Shown here: positions 23,520 to 32,492 of the stretch, in pieces | How the letters are laid out: each line of letters opens with the position of its first letter | Numbering within the stretch: position 1 is the first letter of the stretch | Program-made: the position numbers and the translations under genes | From: Vibrio mimicus CAIM 602 | GTDB lineage: Bacteria; Pseudomonadota; Gammaproteobacteria; Enterobacterales; Vibrionaceae | Length of the DNA: 48,766 nucleotides | Assembly (NCBI RefSeq): GCF_000338875.1 | Contig: NZ_AOMO01000038.1 | Span: 1 to 48,766, forward strand | Direction of reading: 5' to 3' | The notes under the pieces: generated by a model | What the model saw: the letters and a program-made list of their open reading frames with translations, nothing else | Told to the model about the DNA's origin: nothing | Database searches by the model: none

Positions 23520-23975
23520 ATGAAACTTAAAACTTTGCTTCTTTCTAGCCTACTGCTCAGCACTTCTGCCTTCGCTCAGTCTGATATCATGTTCAACCAA
23601 CCTTATGCTCGTGCCACGCCGCCAGCTGCGGTCAACAGTGCTTTATTTGGTGAAGTGATGAACCACGGTGCCGTAGAGCGTTACATTGTTTCTGTCACCA
23701 GCGAAGTCGCAGACAAAGTTGAACTGCATGATGTCATCAAAGAAGGTGACGTGATGAAAATGCGCCAAGTTGAAGAGTTTGTGATCCCCGCTCAAAGCAC
23801 CTTAGTTTTGAAGCCCGGCAGTTTGCACATCATGTTGCTAGGTTTGAAAAAACCACTGCAAGAAGGCGAGAATATCGAAGTGGAAGTCACTTTTAAAAAC
23901 GGTGAAAAGCAGGTCATCACTGCTCCAGTGAAAAAAGTGATGTCGGGTATGGCTCAACAACACGGCTCACACTAA
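23520..23975 (+). CDS. PCu(A)C periplasmic copper chaperone
   Basis: Periplasmic protein of 151 residues with a 19-residue signal peptide (LKTLLLSSLLLSTSAFA). The Cu(I) site follows the family pattern of His and Met residues: VELHDVIKEGDVMKMRQV and later GSLHIMLLGL. A short C-terminal extension, MSGMAQQHGSH, adds further Met and His residues that could bind copper. AGGAT precedes ATG 23520. It lies 117 bases after sco1 and belongs to the same functional group. Confidence 0.94.
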   Translation: MKLKTLLLSSLLLSTSAFAQSDIMFNQPYARATPPAAVNSALFGEVMNHGAVERYIVSVTSEVADKVELHDVIKEGDVMKMRQVEEFVIPAQSTLVLKPGSLHIMLLGLKKPLQEGENIEVEVTFKNGEKQVITAPVKKVMSGMAQQHGSH

Positions 23976-24341
23976 GCCAGAGCTGTTGCTGACTCAAACT
24001 CAACGGTCAGTAATCTCTATATAAAACAAACAGGGTGGAGTCATTCGCCCTGTTTTGTTATTCCCAAACAAGCCTTTCTCTTTTTCAAACTCTAGAACAA
24101 TAGCCGTTTTCGATGATTTTGTGACCTTTCGCATTTATTGATATAGCAAACACAATACTGAATCTCCCGTTTCTTAACGTTAGGCAACAAATCAATCACT
24201 TCCTCTCAAAATTCTCAACTTATCACGGCTATTATCAATTATCGGTAGACACATTATCTTGTGTGGTTAATATTGGAGGCCTTCAGGATTAATGACTGAA
24301 GCTACAATAATTCAAATGTTTTATGATTCGCAGGGATAATT
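23976..24341. promoter_or_regulatory. Intergenic region upstream of sstT
   Basis: 366 bases. It holds the terminator above, a short hairpin CTTCAG/CTGAAG (24281-24286, 24296-24301) about 40 bases before sstT, and AT-rich sequence that must contain the sstT promoter. No convincing -35/-10 pair or ORF was found. Confidence 0.5.
24028..24058 (+). terminator. Terminator of the copper group
   Basis: Stem AAACAGGG/CCCTGTTT (24028-24035, 24048-24055), 12-base loop, followed by a short T-rich stretch. Confidence 0.7.
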
Positions 24342-25559
24342 ATGCAAAACAACTCGTTTATAGCACGTTTTGCGCGTGGAAATCTGGTATTACAAATCTT
24401 AGCTGGCATTCTCTTAGGTTCTGCCCTAGCTATTTTTTCGCCAGAATACGCCCAAAAAGTGGGATTACTTGGTAACTTATTCGTAGGTGCATTGAAAGCC
24501 GTTGCACCTGTCCTAGTGTTTATTTTGGTGGCATCATCAATTGCTAACCAGAAGAAAAACCAGCACACTTACATGCGTCCGATCGTTGTGCTCTACCTAT
24601 TTGGCACCTTTTCAGCAGCACTGACCGCCGTTATTTTAAGCTTCCTATTTCCAACGACACTGACACTCGTGAGTGGCGCGGAAGGGGCAACACCACCACA
24701 AGGCATTGCAGAAGTTCTCAATACTTTACTGTTCAAGCTGGTTGATAACCCAGTGAATGCACTGATGAGCGCAAACTACATCGGTATTCTGGCTTGGGGT
24801 GTGGGCTTAGGTTTGGCACTACACCATGCATCGACCACTACGAAAGCAGTATTTGAAGATCTTAGCCACGGCATTTCGCAGATCGTACGCTTCATTATCC
24901 GTCTTGCTCCATTCGGTATCTTTGGCTTAGTCGCATCAACCTTTGCAACCACAGGCTTTGGTGCTTTAGCGGGCTATGCTCAACTATTAGCCGTTCTGCT
25001 TGGTGCAATGGCCTTCATCGCGTTAGTGGTTAACCCGCTTATCGTGTACTACAAAATCCGTCGTAACCCTTTCCCACTGGTACTCCAATGCCTACGTGAA
25101 AGTGGTGTAACGGCGTTCTTCACTCGCTCTAGTGCAGCCAATATTCCAGTAAACATGGCACTGTGTGAAAAACTCAAGTTGGATGAAGATACTTACTCTG
25201 TTTCTATCCCTCTGGGTGCAACCATTAACATGGCCGGCGCAGCAATCACCATCACAGTGCTCACTCTTGCCGCAGTACACACTATGGGTATCGAAATCGA
25301 TCTAATGACGGCTCTTCTGCTTAGTGTGGTTGCGGCAGTTTCTGCGTGTGGCGCATCGGGTGTCGCAGGTGGCTCACTACTGCTGATCCCACTTGCGTGT
25401 GGTCTGTTTGGTATTTCTAACGATATCGCGATGCAAGTTGTCGCAGTTGGCTTCATTATCGGTGTGATTCAAGACTCAGCAGAAACTGCACTAAACAGCT
25501 CAACTGACGTCATTTTCACTGCGGCAGTTTGCCAAGCTGCACATGATGAACGAGTTTAA
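24342..25559 (+). CDS. sstT: Sodium/serine-threonine symporter SstT
   Basis: Inner-membrane importer of 405 residues (DAACS family) that brings in serine and threonine with Na+. The whole sequence follows E. coli Sst[17 protein letters not shown] near the start, [36 protein letters not shown] in the first hairpin-loop region, and [21 protein letters not shown], the substrate/sodium motif of the family. Family length is standard. It has its own terminator and forms a single-gene unit. Confidence 0.96.
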   Translation: MQNNSFIARFARGNLVLQILAGILLGSALAIFSPEYAQKVGLLGNLFVGALKAVAPVLVFILVASSIANQKKNQHTYMRPIVVLYLFGTFSAALTAVILSFLFPTTLTLVSGAEGATPPQGIAEVLNTLLFKLVDNPVNALMSANYIGILAWGVGLGLALHHASTTTKAVFEDLSHGISQIVRFIIRLAPFGIFGLVASTFATTGFGALAGYAQLLAVLLGAMAFIALVVNPLIVYYKIRRNPFPLVLQCLRESGVTAFFTRSSAANIPVNMALCEKLKLDEDTYSVSIPLGATINMAGAAITITVLTLAAVHTMGIEIDLMTALLLSVVAAVSACGASGVAGGSLLLIPLACGLFGISNDIAMQVVAVGFIIGVIQDSAETALNSSTDVIFTAAVCQAAHDERV

Positions 25560-25594
25560 GTAAGCTTAAATTTCTTTCTTCTTCGTGGCTCTTC

Positions 25595-25622
25595 AAAAGA
25601 CGCTCTTATGAGCGTCTTTTTT
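25595..25622 (+). terminator. Terminator of sstT
   Basis: Perfect 11-bp stem AAAAGACGCTC/GAGCGTCTTTT, loop TTAT, then further T. Confidence 0.93.
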
Positions 25623-25819
25623 AATAACAAATATAATGTTAACAATAGCTTATGATGTGTTTTCTGTGATCTCCTTTCTCATATTAGGCAATCAGTTGCT
25701 TTATTTCACACCATTCTTTGACCTTAATTCATGATGTAGAAAAATCCATCAAATTAACATTTGATTAACACCAATTCTGCTGAACAATGACTCTGTCTAA
25801 CTGACACAAGGAGTCTAAG

Positions 25820-27604
25820 ATGCAAGCACGCACTATAACCAAAACCTTCCTCGCCACTTCAATCAGTACCGTATTACTTAGCGGATGTTATTGGGATGAT
25901 CCTCAATGGGTTGCAAACAAAGTCAGCCAATCTATTGACCGCAGCGATGTGGTGGACCACCTACAAATCCTTGAAGGTATTTCATCTCCTACGCCAGATG
26001 GTACATCCATCACTCGCGCAGCGGGGTCCGCAGGTTATCAAGAATCTGTGGACTACATTATCGAAACGATGAGAGAGCTGGGCTATGAAGTCACCACTCA
26101 AGAGTTTGATTTTCGTTCTTGGGCAGAGCTTGGCGGCACAAAACTGAATGTCGCCGGAGTCGATCTCATCAGCTCGAAACAAGCACCAGAAGGCACTGAA
26201 GGTGATTTTTCTGTTCTCTCTTATGCGGGTAGCTCAAATGGAGAATTAACTGGGGAACTAGTCTTCATTACCCCGGATTTTGACTTTACCTCTCCCACTT
26301 ACGATGGCAGCGATGGCTGTGAAGCGACCGATTTTGCTGGCATCGATCTTCAAGGAAAAATTGCCGTTATCCAACGTGGCACCTGTGGTTTTAGCGATAA
26401 AGTTGTTAACGCTCAGCAAGCGGGTGCGAAAGCCGTTATCGTTTTCAACCAAGGAAACAGCGCGGGCCGTACAGGTTTATTCAGTGGTACACTAAGCAAC
26501 ACCAGCACAGCCACTATTCCAGCCTTCGGAGTGCCTTTCCAACTGGGTAAAAATTGGTTCGATGCCGCTCAATCCGCTGCGATTCCCGTGACACTGACGC
26601 TCAACGTTGAGGACAAGATGATTGTGACTCAAAACGTGTTAGCTGAGACTCGCAAAGGTAACCCTGACCAAGTGGTTATGCTTGGCGCTCACTTAGACTC
26701 AGTACCTGAAGGTCCGGGGATTAACGACAACGGTTCCGGTACCGCGGGCTTGTTAGAATACGCAGAAAAGCTGGCCAAACTCAAAGTACCTGTGAAGAAC
26801 AAAGTTCGCTTTGCTTGGTGGGCTGCTGAAGAAGCGGGGCTAGTCGGCTCAAATCACTATACTAAAGCGCTTTTCGAGCCTCTCTACCAACAAGCTCAAC
26901 AGCAAATCATGGATGAGTTAGGCATTAGCGATCCAGCGCAACTGACTGAAGCGCAGAAAGATCTTGTTGAAGCTCGTTATACTCAACTCAACAAAATCAA
27001 GCTCTACCTGAACTTCGACATGATTGGCTCACCCAACTACATTTTCGGGGTGATGGATGGCGATCTGTCTGATACCAAAAATAGCCCTGATAACGCCTAC
27101 ACTGGTGATTTCAAACCGCCATTTGGTACGTCAGATATCGAGCTTCGCTTCAATGATTTTTTCACCGACAAAGGCGAAGGGACGGTTCCACAAGCGCTTT
27201 CTAAACGTTCTGACTATGCAGGGTTTGCAGATTGGGGCGTAGCGTTTGGTGGACTCTTCACTGGCGCGGAAAGAACCAAAACGGCTGAAGAAGTGGCGAA
27301 ATTTGGTGGTGAAATTGATGTAGCCTACGACCATTGCTACCACCAAGCTTGTGATGATCTCAACAACATCAGCCAAAAAGCTCTGTACGTAAATACCCAA
27401 GCGTTAGCGTATGTCACCACTTACTACGCAATGAGCAAAACCTTATTCCCTGAAGAAGTGAATGCTGAACCTAAAGCGATGTCGAGACAGAGCTTCCGTC
27501 TACAACCGGTAGAGAAGCACCGTATTGGTACTACGCTGAAAGCGGCACACAGTGAATCCGATCACGGTCACTTCCATGGAGATTTTGACCAAGAAAAATT
27601 CTAA
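25820..27604 (+). CDS. Lipoprotein M28-family zinc aminopeptidase with PA domain
   Basis: Exported lipoprotein of 594 residues with lipobox LLSG-C23. A PA (protease-associated) insert covers about 140-265. The di-zinc M28 catalytic set is complete: His291 (GAHLDS), Asp303 (INDNGSG), Glu337/Glu338 (AAEEAGL), Asp400 (NFDMIG) and His508 (CYHQACDD). A helical insert at about 352-395 lies between the second and third ligands. The tail HSESDHGHFHGDFD is His/Asp-rich and could bind metal. It probably trims peptides at the cell surface or in the periplasm for nutrition. AAGGAG precedes the ATG. It differs from the secreted Vibrio leucine aminopeptidases in carrying a lipid anchor. Confidence 0.93.
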   Translation: MQARTITKTFLATSISTVLLSGCYWDDPQWVANKVSQSIDRSDVVDHLQILEGISSPTPDGTSITRAAGSAGYQESVDYIIETMRELGYEVTTQEFDFRSWAELGGTKLNVAGVDLISSKQAPEGTEGDFSVLSYAGSSNGELTGELVFITPDFDFTSPTYDGSDGCEATDFAGIDLQGKIAVIQRGTCGFSDKVVNAQQAGAKAVIVFNQGNSAGRTGLFSGTLSNTSTATIPAFGVPFQLGKNWFDAAQSAAIPVTLTLNVEDKMIVTQNVLAETRKGNPDQVVMLGAHLDSVPEGPGINDNGSGTAGLLEYAEKLAKLKVPVKNKVRFAWWAAEEAGLVGSNHYTKALFEPLYQQAQQQIMDELGISDPAQLTEAQKDLVEARYTQLNKIKLYLNFDMIGSPNYIFGVMDGDLSDTKNSPDNAYTGDFKPPFGTSDIELRFNDFFTDKGEGTVPQALSKRSDYAGFADWGVAFGGLFTGAERTKTAEEVAKFGGEIDVAYDHCYHQACDDLNNISQKALYVNTQALAYVTTYYAMSKTLFPEEVNAEPKAMSRQSFRLQPVEKHRIGTTLKAAHSESDHGHFHGDFDQEKF

Positions 27605-27640
27605 CTTCATTGAAGTACGAGACTCGGTCAATCAAAAACA

Positions 27641-27666
27641 AAAAATGGGCGTCATGCCCATTTTTT
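27641..27666. terminator. Bidirectional terminator (M28 / PAP2)
   Basis: Perfect 10-bp stem AAAAATGGGC/GCCCATTTTT, loop GTCAT. It overlaps the stop of the converging PAP2 gene. Confidence 0.9.
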
Positions 27667-28417
27667 ACACCAGATGCATCCGCCGCAACCACGGCTGCCA
27701 ACGTGGATGTTGCAGTGGATAGGTTTGCGGTACCAACAAATACAAGACACCGACCAACAAGGCAGCGCCTAAAAGGTCAATCGGATGATGCATTCCAAGC
27801 CACAATCGACTGTAGGCAACACTAATCGCCCAAGTTAGCAGTAAGCCAAGGCTAACGTAGTGTCTTTTCTCGGCAAGCAGGCTACCAAAAAAGAGTAAAC
27901 AGACCATAGCGAACACGGTGTGCCCGGAAGGGAAAGAGTAATCCGTTTCGCCCTGCCAATGTTTAATTCGCCACGGACTCACTTTTGATTCCATCGCTAG
28001 CATCAAGGCTTCTTGTCTCGGTTCCGAAAGCTTATAAAAATGCCCTGCATTCGGTAACAACAGCGATTGTGTCATCAGTTCTGTGTAGGGTCTTGGCTCT
28101 TGAGTGACAACTTTCATCCCCGTTTTCATGACCATAGCTAAGCCGAGCAACAGCACCAATTGGATTGCTTTATTGAGCCACTGCTGGCGTGGTATTTGGC
28201 AGCGCCAACCGACCCACAGAACCAAAAACAGCAACGAAAAGAGAAAGCCTTCTTTGCCAGCTGAGTTCGTCAAATACGTCATGGCTTTTCCAACCGAATC
28301 ACTCACCGGTTGATAAAAATCCAGCTGTAATGACAACACAGTTAAAGGAATCAACAGAAGGATAAACACCAGCAGTAATACCAAGGCACGTTTGCAGCTC
28401 GTAATGCGCGCTTTCAT
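27665..28417 (-). CDS. PAP2-family lipid phosphatase (PgpB-like)
   Basis: Inner-membrane phosphatase of 250 residues from ATG 28417 (GGAG seven bases upstream; E. coli PgpB has 254). Six membrane helices are suggested. All three PAP2 motifs are present: KVVTQEPRP, SFPSGHT and SRLWLGMHHPID. PgpB removes phosphate from phosphatidylglycerol phosphate and from undecaprenyl pyrophosphate on the periplasmic face; the latter yields the substrate that DUF368 proteins flip inward. Which lipid it prefers cannot be told from sequence. Confidence 0.93.
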   Translation of the reverse strand: MKARITSCKRALVLLLVFILLLIPLTVLSLQLDFYQPVSDSVGKAMTYLTNSAGKEGFLFSLLFLVLWVGWRCQIPRQQWLNKAIQLVLLLGLAMVMKTGMKVVTQEPRPYTELMTQSLLLPNAGHFYKLSEPRQEALMLAMESKVSPWRIKHWQGETDYSFPSGHTVFAMVCLLFFGSLLAEKRHYVSLGLLLTWAISVAYSRLWLGMHHPIDLLGAALLVGVLYLLVPQTYPLQHPRWQPWLRRMHLV

Positions 28418-28645
28418 AACCATACTCCATCCCAGCACAGGATAAGCATTGTAAAATCCCTCTCTCGAGTAATGCCAATACCATGTCAATTTGCTGGCAA
28501 AAAACACTCATCCTTCGCTCGCAAAAACACAAAATAAATTAATGCTTAACTAACAATGAAGTAGCGGTTTCTCTTAATTCGGAAGTTGTATTGCCAAAAA
28601 TCCATGTCCTATATTTTGGTGAAGCACCAGATAAGGAGAACAAAC

Positions 28646-29476
28646 ATGGTGAAGAATGCCTTGATTAATCGTTTGAATGAACTTCCTAGACTTTCTAAGG
28701 TTCTGCAAGAATTGCTGGATATGGCTAATCAGCCTGATGTAGATTTTCACAAGTTAAGTAAAAAAATCACCCTAGACCAGATCTTGACCGCGCGTTTGCT
28801 GCGCATGGCTAACTCTGCTTATTTTGGTGGCAATGGTCACATCGCTACCGTGAACGACGCGATCATTCGTGTTGGGATTGAATCGGTGCGCACACTGATT
28901 GTTGCTTCTGTTCTTTCCAGTACGTTTCCGAAGATTGATACGCTCAATCTCAATGAATACTGGACTAATACCTTTGAAACGGCGCTGATTGCCAGCAAAA
29001 TTGCGGAACAAGTCGGTTTAGACAAGTCTGAGACTTTTACGACCGGGGTATTACACAATATCGGCGAGCTGATGATCCATACCTTAATGCCTAACGAAGC
29101 CGGACTAATTCAGCAAAAGATTACACAAGGGATAGATCCGATTTCGGCTCAAGAAGAAGTCTTAGGGATCTCGGCACCACGTATTGGAGCCATGTTAGCG
29201 AAAGAATGGAAATTCCCGTCTGAGATGGTGGATGCAATCAAGCATTTTGATGAACCACGCGAAGCGGAGATCTCGCCTAAATTAGCCGTAGCGATTCATT
29301 TTGCCCGCGACATTAACCGCTCTTGGGATGAGCTGGGGCAGACCAAAGAGAAGTCGGTTTACCTCGCCGATCACCCTGATTCACGCTTACTCAATATTTC
29401 TGCGACCTTCCAATCGACTATCGATGGAGTTCGTGGCAACGGTAAAGATTTAGCCACCCAACTTATGGCCGCTTAA
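28646..29476 (+). CDS. HDOD-domain signalling protein
   Basis: Soluble protein of 276 residues made of one HDOD domain (LPRLSKVLQELLDMANQPDVDFHKLSKKI, LLRMANSAYFG, GIESVRTLIVASVL, TTGVLHNIGELMI). HDOD proteins resemble HD phosphohydrolases but lack most metal ligands and act as protein-protein modules in motility, c-di-GMP and stress signalling. Here the HD position is LHNIGE, so no hydrolase activity is expected. ATG 28646 has AGGAG upstream; longer in-frame starts do not. Single gene. Confidence 0.92.
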   Translation: MVKNALINRLNELPRLSKVLQELLDMANQPDVDFHKLSKKITLDQILTARLLRMANSAYFGGNGHIATVNDAIIRVGIESVRTLIVASVLSSTFPKIDTLNLNEYWTNTFETALIASKIAEQVGLDKSETFTTGVLHNIGELMIHTLMPNEAGLIQQKITQGIDPISAQEEVLGISAPRIGAMLAKEWKFPSEMVDAIKHFDEPREAEISPKLAVAIHFARDINRSWDELGQTKEKSVYLADHPDSRLLNISATFQSTIDGVRGNGKDLATQLMAA

Positions 29477-29513
29477 AAAAACATCCCAAGAAGAGGCTCG
29501 TCTTCCTGGGATG
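29475..29513 (-). terminator. Terminator of phoX
   Basis: 13-bp stem with one mismatch (29482-29494 and 29501-29513 approximately), followed on the minus strand by seven T. It overlaps the HDOD stop and may also act rightward. Confidence 0.85.
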
Positions 29514-29535
29514 AAAGGGGGTTAACTGAGGTGTA

Positions 29536-31410
29536 TTACGCGCCGATCACTCCGCCATCTTCGCGCGTGATCATCATAATGGTTGAACGAGGCTTGCTAT
29601 CACCACCATAAGGGAAATGTGATGGCGCAGCCTCTTCCCCCGGATGCTGAACCCCCACAAACATGGTCTTATGGTCTGGGCTAAACGTGAGACCTGTGAT
29701 TTCACACGCAATCGGTCCAGTCAAGAAGCGTCTTACTTCACCCGTGATTGGATCACCACACAACATCTGGTTGTTACCCTGCCCTGCAAAGTCGCCTTTG
29801 TTGGAGTAGTTACCATCAGTTTGAATCCACAGGCGTCCTGCTGCATCAAAACCAATCCCATCAGGACTGTTAAACATGTTGTCGGCAGAAATGTTCTCGC
29901 TGCCCGCATACAAAGTTCCTTTATGTACTGTTGGGTTACCTGCAATCAGGTAAAGATCCCAAGCAAACACATCATTCGTATGATCACCCTGCGCTGGCAT
30001 CCAACGTACGATCTGGCCGTAATTGTTCTTCTCACGAGGGTTCGGGCCACCAACCGGCTGGCCTTCTTTACCACGGTTTTTGTTGTTTGTCAGAGTGCAG
30101 AACACATGCTTTTTATCAGGGTGTACCGCGACCCACTCTGGGCGATCCATAGTTGTGGCCCCCACTTGAGTGGCCGCGCGGCGCGAAAAAATCAGCACTT
30201 CTGCCTGATCTTTAAAACCATTTTCAGGTGTGAGTCCATTTTTACCGAAGCTCAGCTCCATCCAGCGGCCGCTGCCTTTGAGTTCCTTGTCATTAATATC
30301 GAACTTGGCAACATAAAGTGTACCTTCCTCGAGCAACTGACGATTTTGCTCGTCATTACCCGCTTGGTAACGATGTTTTGAAACGAATTTGTACAGATGC
30401 TCACCACGTTCATCATCACCTAAATAAACCACGACATGACCATCTTTATTGACGACTAACGCTGCATTTTCATGTTTAAAACGCCCCAACGCCGTACGTT
30501 TGAGTGGTGTTGAATTGGGGTTATGCGGATCAATCTCTACCACCCAGCCAAAGCGATTGGGCTCATTCGGGTTCTTTGTCACATCAAAACGTGCATCATG
30601 TTTATGCCATTGATAGTCACTCGGCGCTGCTGAAATGCCATAGCGTTTTTGGTCAGCATTAACACTGCCTTCCTGATCAGCACCGAAGAAATCGTCAAAG
30701 TTTTCTTCACAAGTCAGATAAGTACCCCACGGGGTTTGGCCATTCGCACAGTTGTTAAAAGTACCAAGCACTTTTAAGCCCGTAGGGTCATCAGCGGTTT
30801 TCACCAAGTCATGTCCAGCCGCAGGACCAGTCATCATCATTGGGGTATACGCGGTGATTCGGCGGTTACGCTCACCATGACGATCCACCATCCATTGGCC
30901 ATCTTTGCGAACCACTTCAACCACAGTCACACCGACCGCAGCCTGCGCTTTACGCACATCATCCGCGGTCATCGCTTTGCCTTGATGATCAAACAGATAT
31001 TCGTAGTTGGTGTATTCATTGTTAATCGTAAGCACGCCACGATCTTCACTGATTGGGAAGAAACTCATTCCGTCCGTGTTATCACCAAACTGCATTTCTT
31101 GTGCTTTGGAATCCTGCTTGCCGCTTTGGTCAAATTCTGGAGCTTTAGCAAAAATAGGGTCACCCCAAGACATGAGTGGCGTCGCTTTATAACCTTTCGG
31201 AACAATCACAGTATCCTCTGTCGAAACTGGGATTGGAGAGAAATTGAGCAGAGTTGATTTGGCAGGTGCTGCCACCGCACTTGCTACTGGATTGAGGGCT
31301 AAAAATGCGCCGGCACTGACCGCTGCACTTCCGGCCAAGAAATGGCGTCGAGAAAGTTGTGCTTCGATCATTTCACTAAATTGAGATTCTTGCTCATCAC
31401 GCTTCCACAT
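29536..31410 (-). CDS. phoX: Tat-exported PhoX-type alkaline phosphatase (DUF839)
   Basis: Protein of 624 residues. The twin-arginine signal SRRHFLAG (20-27) and a hydrophobic stretch to about residue 48 direct folded export. The rest is the PhoX/DUF839 beta-propeller, with acidic and metal-site segments such as GTYLTCEENFDDFFG, RFKHENAALVV and SPDGIGFDAAGRLWIQTDG. PhoX enzymes use Fe and Ca cofactors to release phosphate from esters and need no zinc. Length and motifs match the family. I looked for a Pho box upstream and found no clear pair of CTGTCAT repeats, so PhoB control is not shown. DUF839 also includes proteins without proven activity. Confidence 0.88.
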   Translation of the reverse strand: MWKRDEQESQFSEMIEAQLSRRHFLAGSAAVSAGAFLALNPVASAVAAPAKSTLLNFSPIPVSTEDTVIVPKGYKATPLMSWGDPIFAKAPEFDQSGKQDSKAQEMQFGDNTDGMSFFPISEDRGVLTINNEYTNYEYLFDHQGKAMTADDVRKAQAAVGVTVVEVVRKDGQWMVDRHGERNRRITAYTPMMMTGPAAGHDLVKTADDPTGLKVLGTFNNCANGQTPWGTYLTCEENFDDFFGADQEGSVNADQKRYGISAAPSDYQWHKHDARFDVTKNPNEPNRFGWVVEIDPHNPNSTPLKRTALGRFKHENAALVVNKDGHVVVYLGDDERGEHLYKFVSKHRYQAGNDEQNRQLLEEGTLYVAKFDINDKELKGSGRWMELSFGKNGLTPENGFKDQAEVLIFSRRAATQVGATTMDRPEWVAVHPDKKHVFCTLTNNKNRGKEGQPVGGPNPREKNNYGQIVRWMPAQGDHTNDVFAWDLYLIAGNPTVHKGTLYAGSENISADNMFNSPDGIGFDAAGRLWIQTDGNYSNKGDFAGQGNNQMLCGDPITGEVRRFLTGPIACEITGLTFSPDHKTMFVGVQHPGEEAAPSHFPYGGDSKPRSTIMMITREDGGVIGA

Positions 31411-31600
31411 TGGGGGGCTCCTTGACTTTATGTTTATATCCTGACGGTTCAGGTGAATTCATGTTGCGCAAGAGTAGCCGCCCAAAATGACTTCTCGGTG
31501 AAATTTATGTTGCTAAAAGATGACAATCGACAAAATAAACCAAAGAGTTAGAACGCAGTACTGTGTAAAAACAAGTCACAAGCGGTGACAATACCCAATG

Positions 31601-31630
31601 AAAAAAGCCACAGCAATTGCTGTGGCTTCG
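31601..31630 (-). terminator. Terminator of the IclR / arginase-fold operon
   Basis: Palindromic stem AAGCCACAGC/GCTGTGGCTT with centre AATT, followed by a T-run on the minus strand. Confidence 0.88.
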
Positions 31631-31649
31631 AAGAATATAATGAATTTAT

Positions 31650-32486
31650 TTAAGCGGCATGCACTAAGTGCGGAGCCAAACTCATCAGCTCGTCCACAAT
31701 TTCTTTCGTCTGTTTCGAGTAGATAAGTTTATCTTTTGCACCCACCAGTTGGATGTAGCGCACCTTACCGGAGAGCACAATTTGTCGAATCACACGCAAC
31801 ACAACTTGATTATCCAACACCTTGTGCGATTCCAAACCATTACTGGGAACCAAGGAAGCTAAATCAATGTTCACGGCTAACTGTTCGCAGTGTTCAATGT
31901 AGCCACTCAGTTGAGTTTTTATCTGAGTACGATTTAAAAATCCGCACTCTTCTTGGCTAACCCAATCGCAGCCCAAATCTTCTGCATACTCCAAAGTTTG
32001 GGCGGGTGCACTTTCCTTATCGATGCCGATCGCAAACAGCTTGGTTTGGTTAAAACGCGACAGCGCGAAATGAAATGCACTGCCCACTTGCAGATCCAAG
32101 GTTTGTTTTAGCTCAAAGCCATGCCCTATATGAACAATACCAATGTTCATATTCTCTTGCGCCAACACTGGCAAGCTGTGCAGCAAAATCTCATGACAGT
32201 TGGCAAAAGCAACCGGAATCACACCCATAGTGACTGATTGATTCAGCGCTTGCTGGTAGTGAGTATGGGTTTGGCCATCAAGCACATGATGGCTGGCATC
32301 CGCATACTTCAAACCTGATTGTTGCTGATATAACCAATCGGATGCCACATCTAAACTCTGCTGAGCAAACTCAAACTCTACCAGCGACATAGGCTTCACT
32401 CGTTGACACACTGTCATAAAGCCAAACGTTGACGTTGGATGACTGGATGTACGGTTTAAACGATAGCGTTTGAATAAGCTAAGCAT
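31650..32486 (-). CDS. Arginase/ureohydrolase-fold protein lacking metal ligands
   Basis: Cytoplasmic protein of 278 residues whose sequence follows the ureohydrolase pattern with altered active-site motifs. Where arginases have GGDHS there is ANCHE (95-99). The metal motif DAHxD is replaced within VHIGHGFEL (118-127). The last motif SxDxDxxDP reads NIDLASLVP (206-214), with only one Asp kept. The C-terminal helix YSKQTKEIVDELMSLAPH still fits the family. Without most Mn ligands it is probably not an arginase or agmatinase. It begins 7 bases after the IclR stop (ATG 32486, AAGG upstream), so the pair is one operon and the protein may be a ligand sensor or a changed enzyme. Confidence 0.7.
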   Translation of the reverse strand: MLSLFKRYRLNRTSSHPTSTFGFMTVCQRVKPMSLVEFEFAQQSLDVASDWLYQQQSGLKYADASHHVLDGQTHTHYQQALNQSVTMGVIPVAFANCHEILLHSLPVLAQENMNIGIVHIGHGFELKQTLDLQVGSAFHFALSRFNQTKLFAIGIDKESAPAQTLEYAEDLGCDWVSQEECGFLNRTQIKTQLSGYIEHCEQLAVNIDLASLVPSNGLESHKVLDNQVVLRVIRQIVLSGKVRYIQLVGAKDKLIYSKQTKEIVDELMSLAPHLVHAA

Positions 32487-32492
32487 GATCAA

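Noticed and set aside
24100..24140. CRP-like TGTGA word upstream of sstT
   Set aside because: The second half-site (TCACA) is missing, so it cannot be told from chance.
31411..31600. Pho box upstream of phoX
   Set aside because: Some TTGTCA-like words are present, but no two CTGTCAT-type repeats with the required 11-base spacing.
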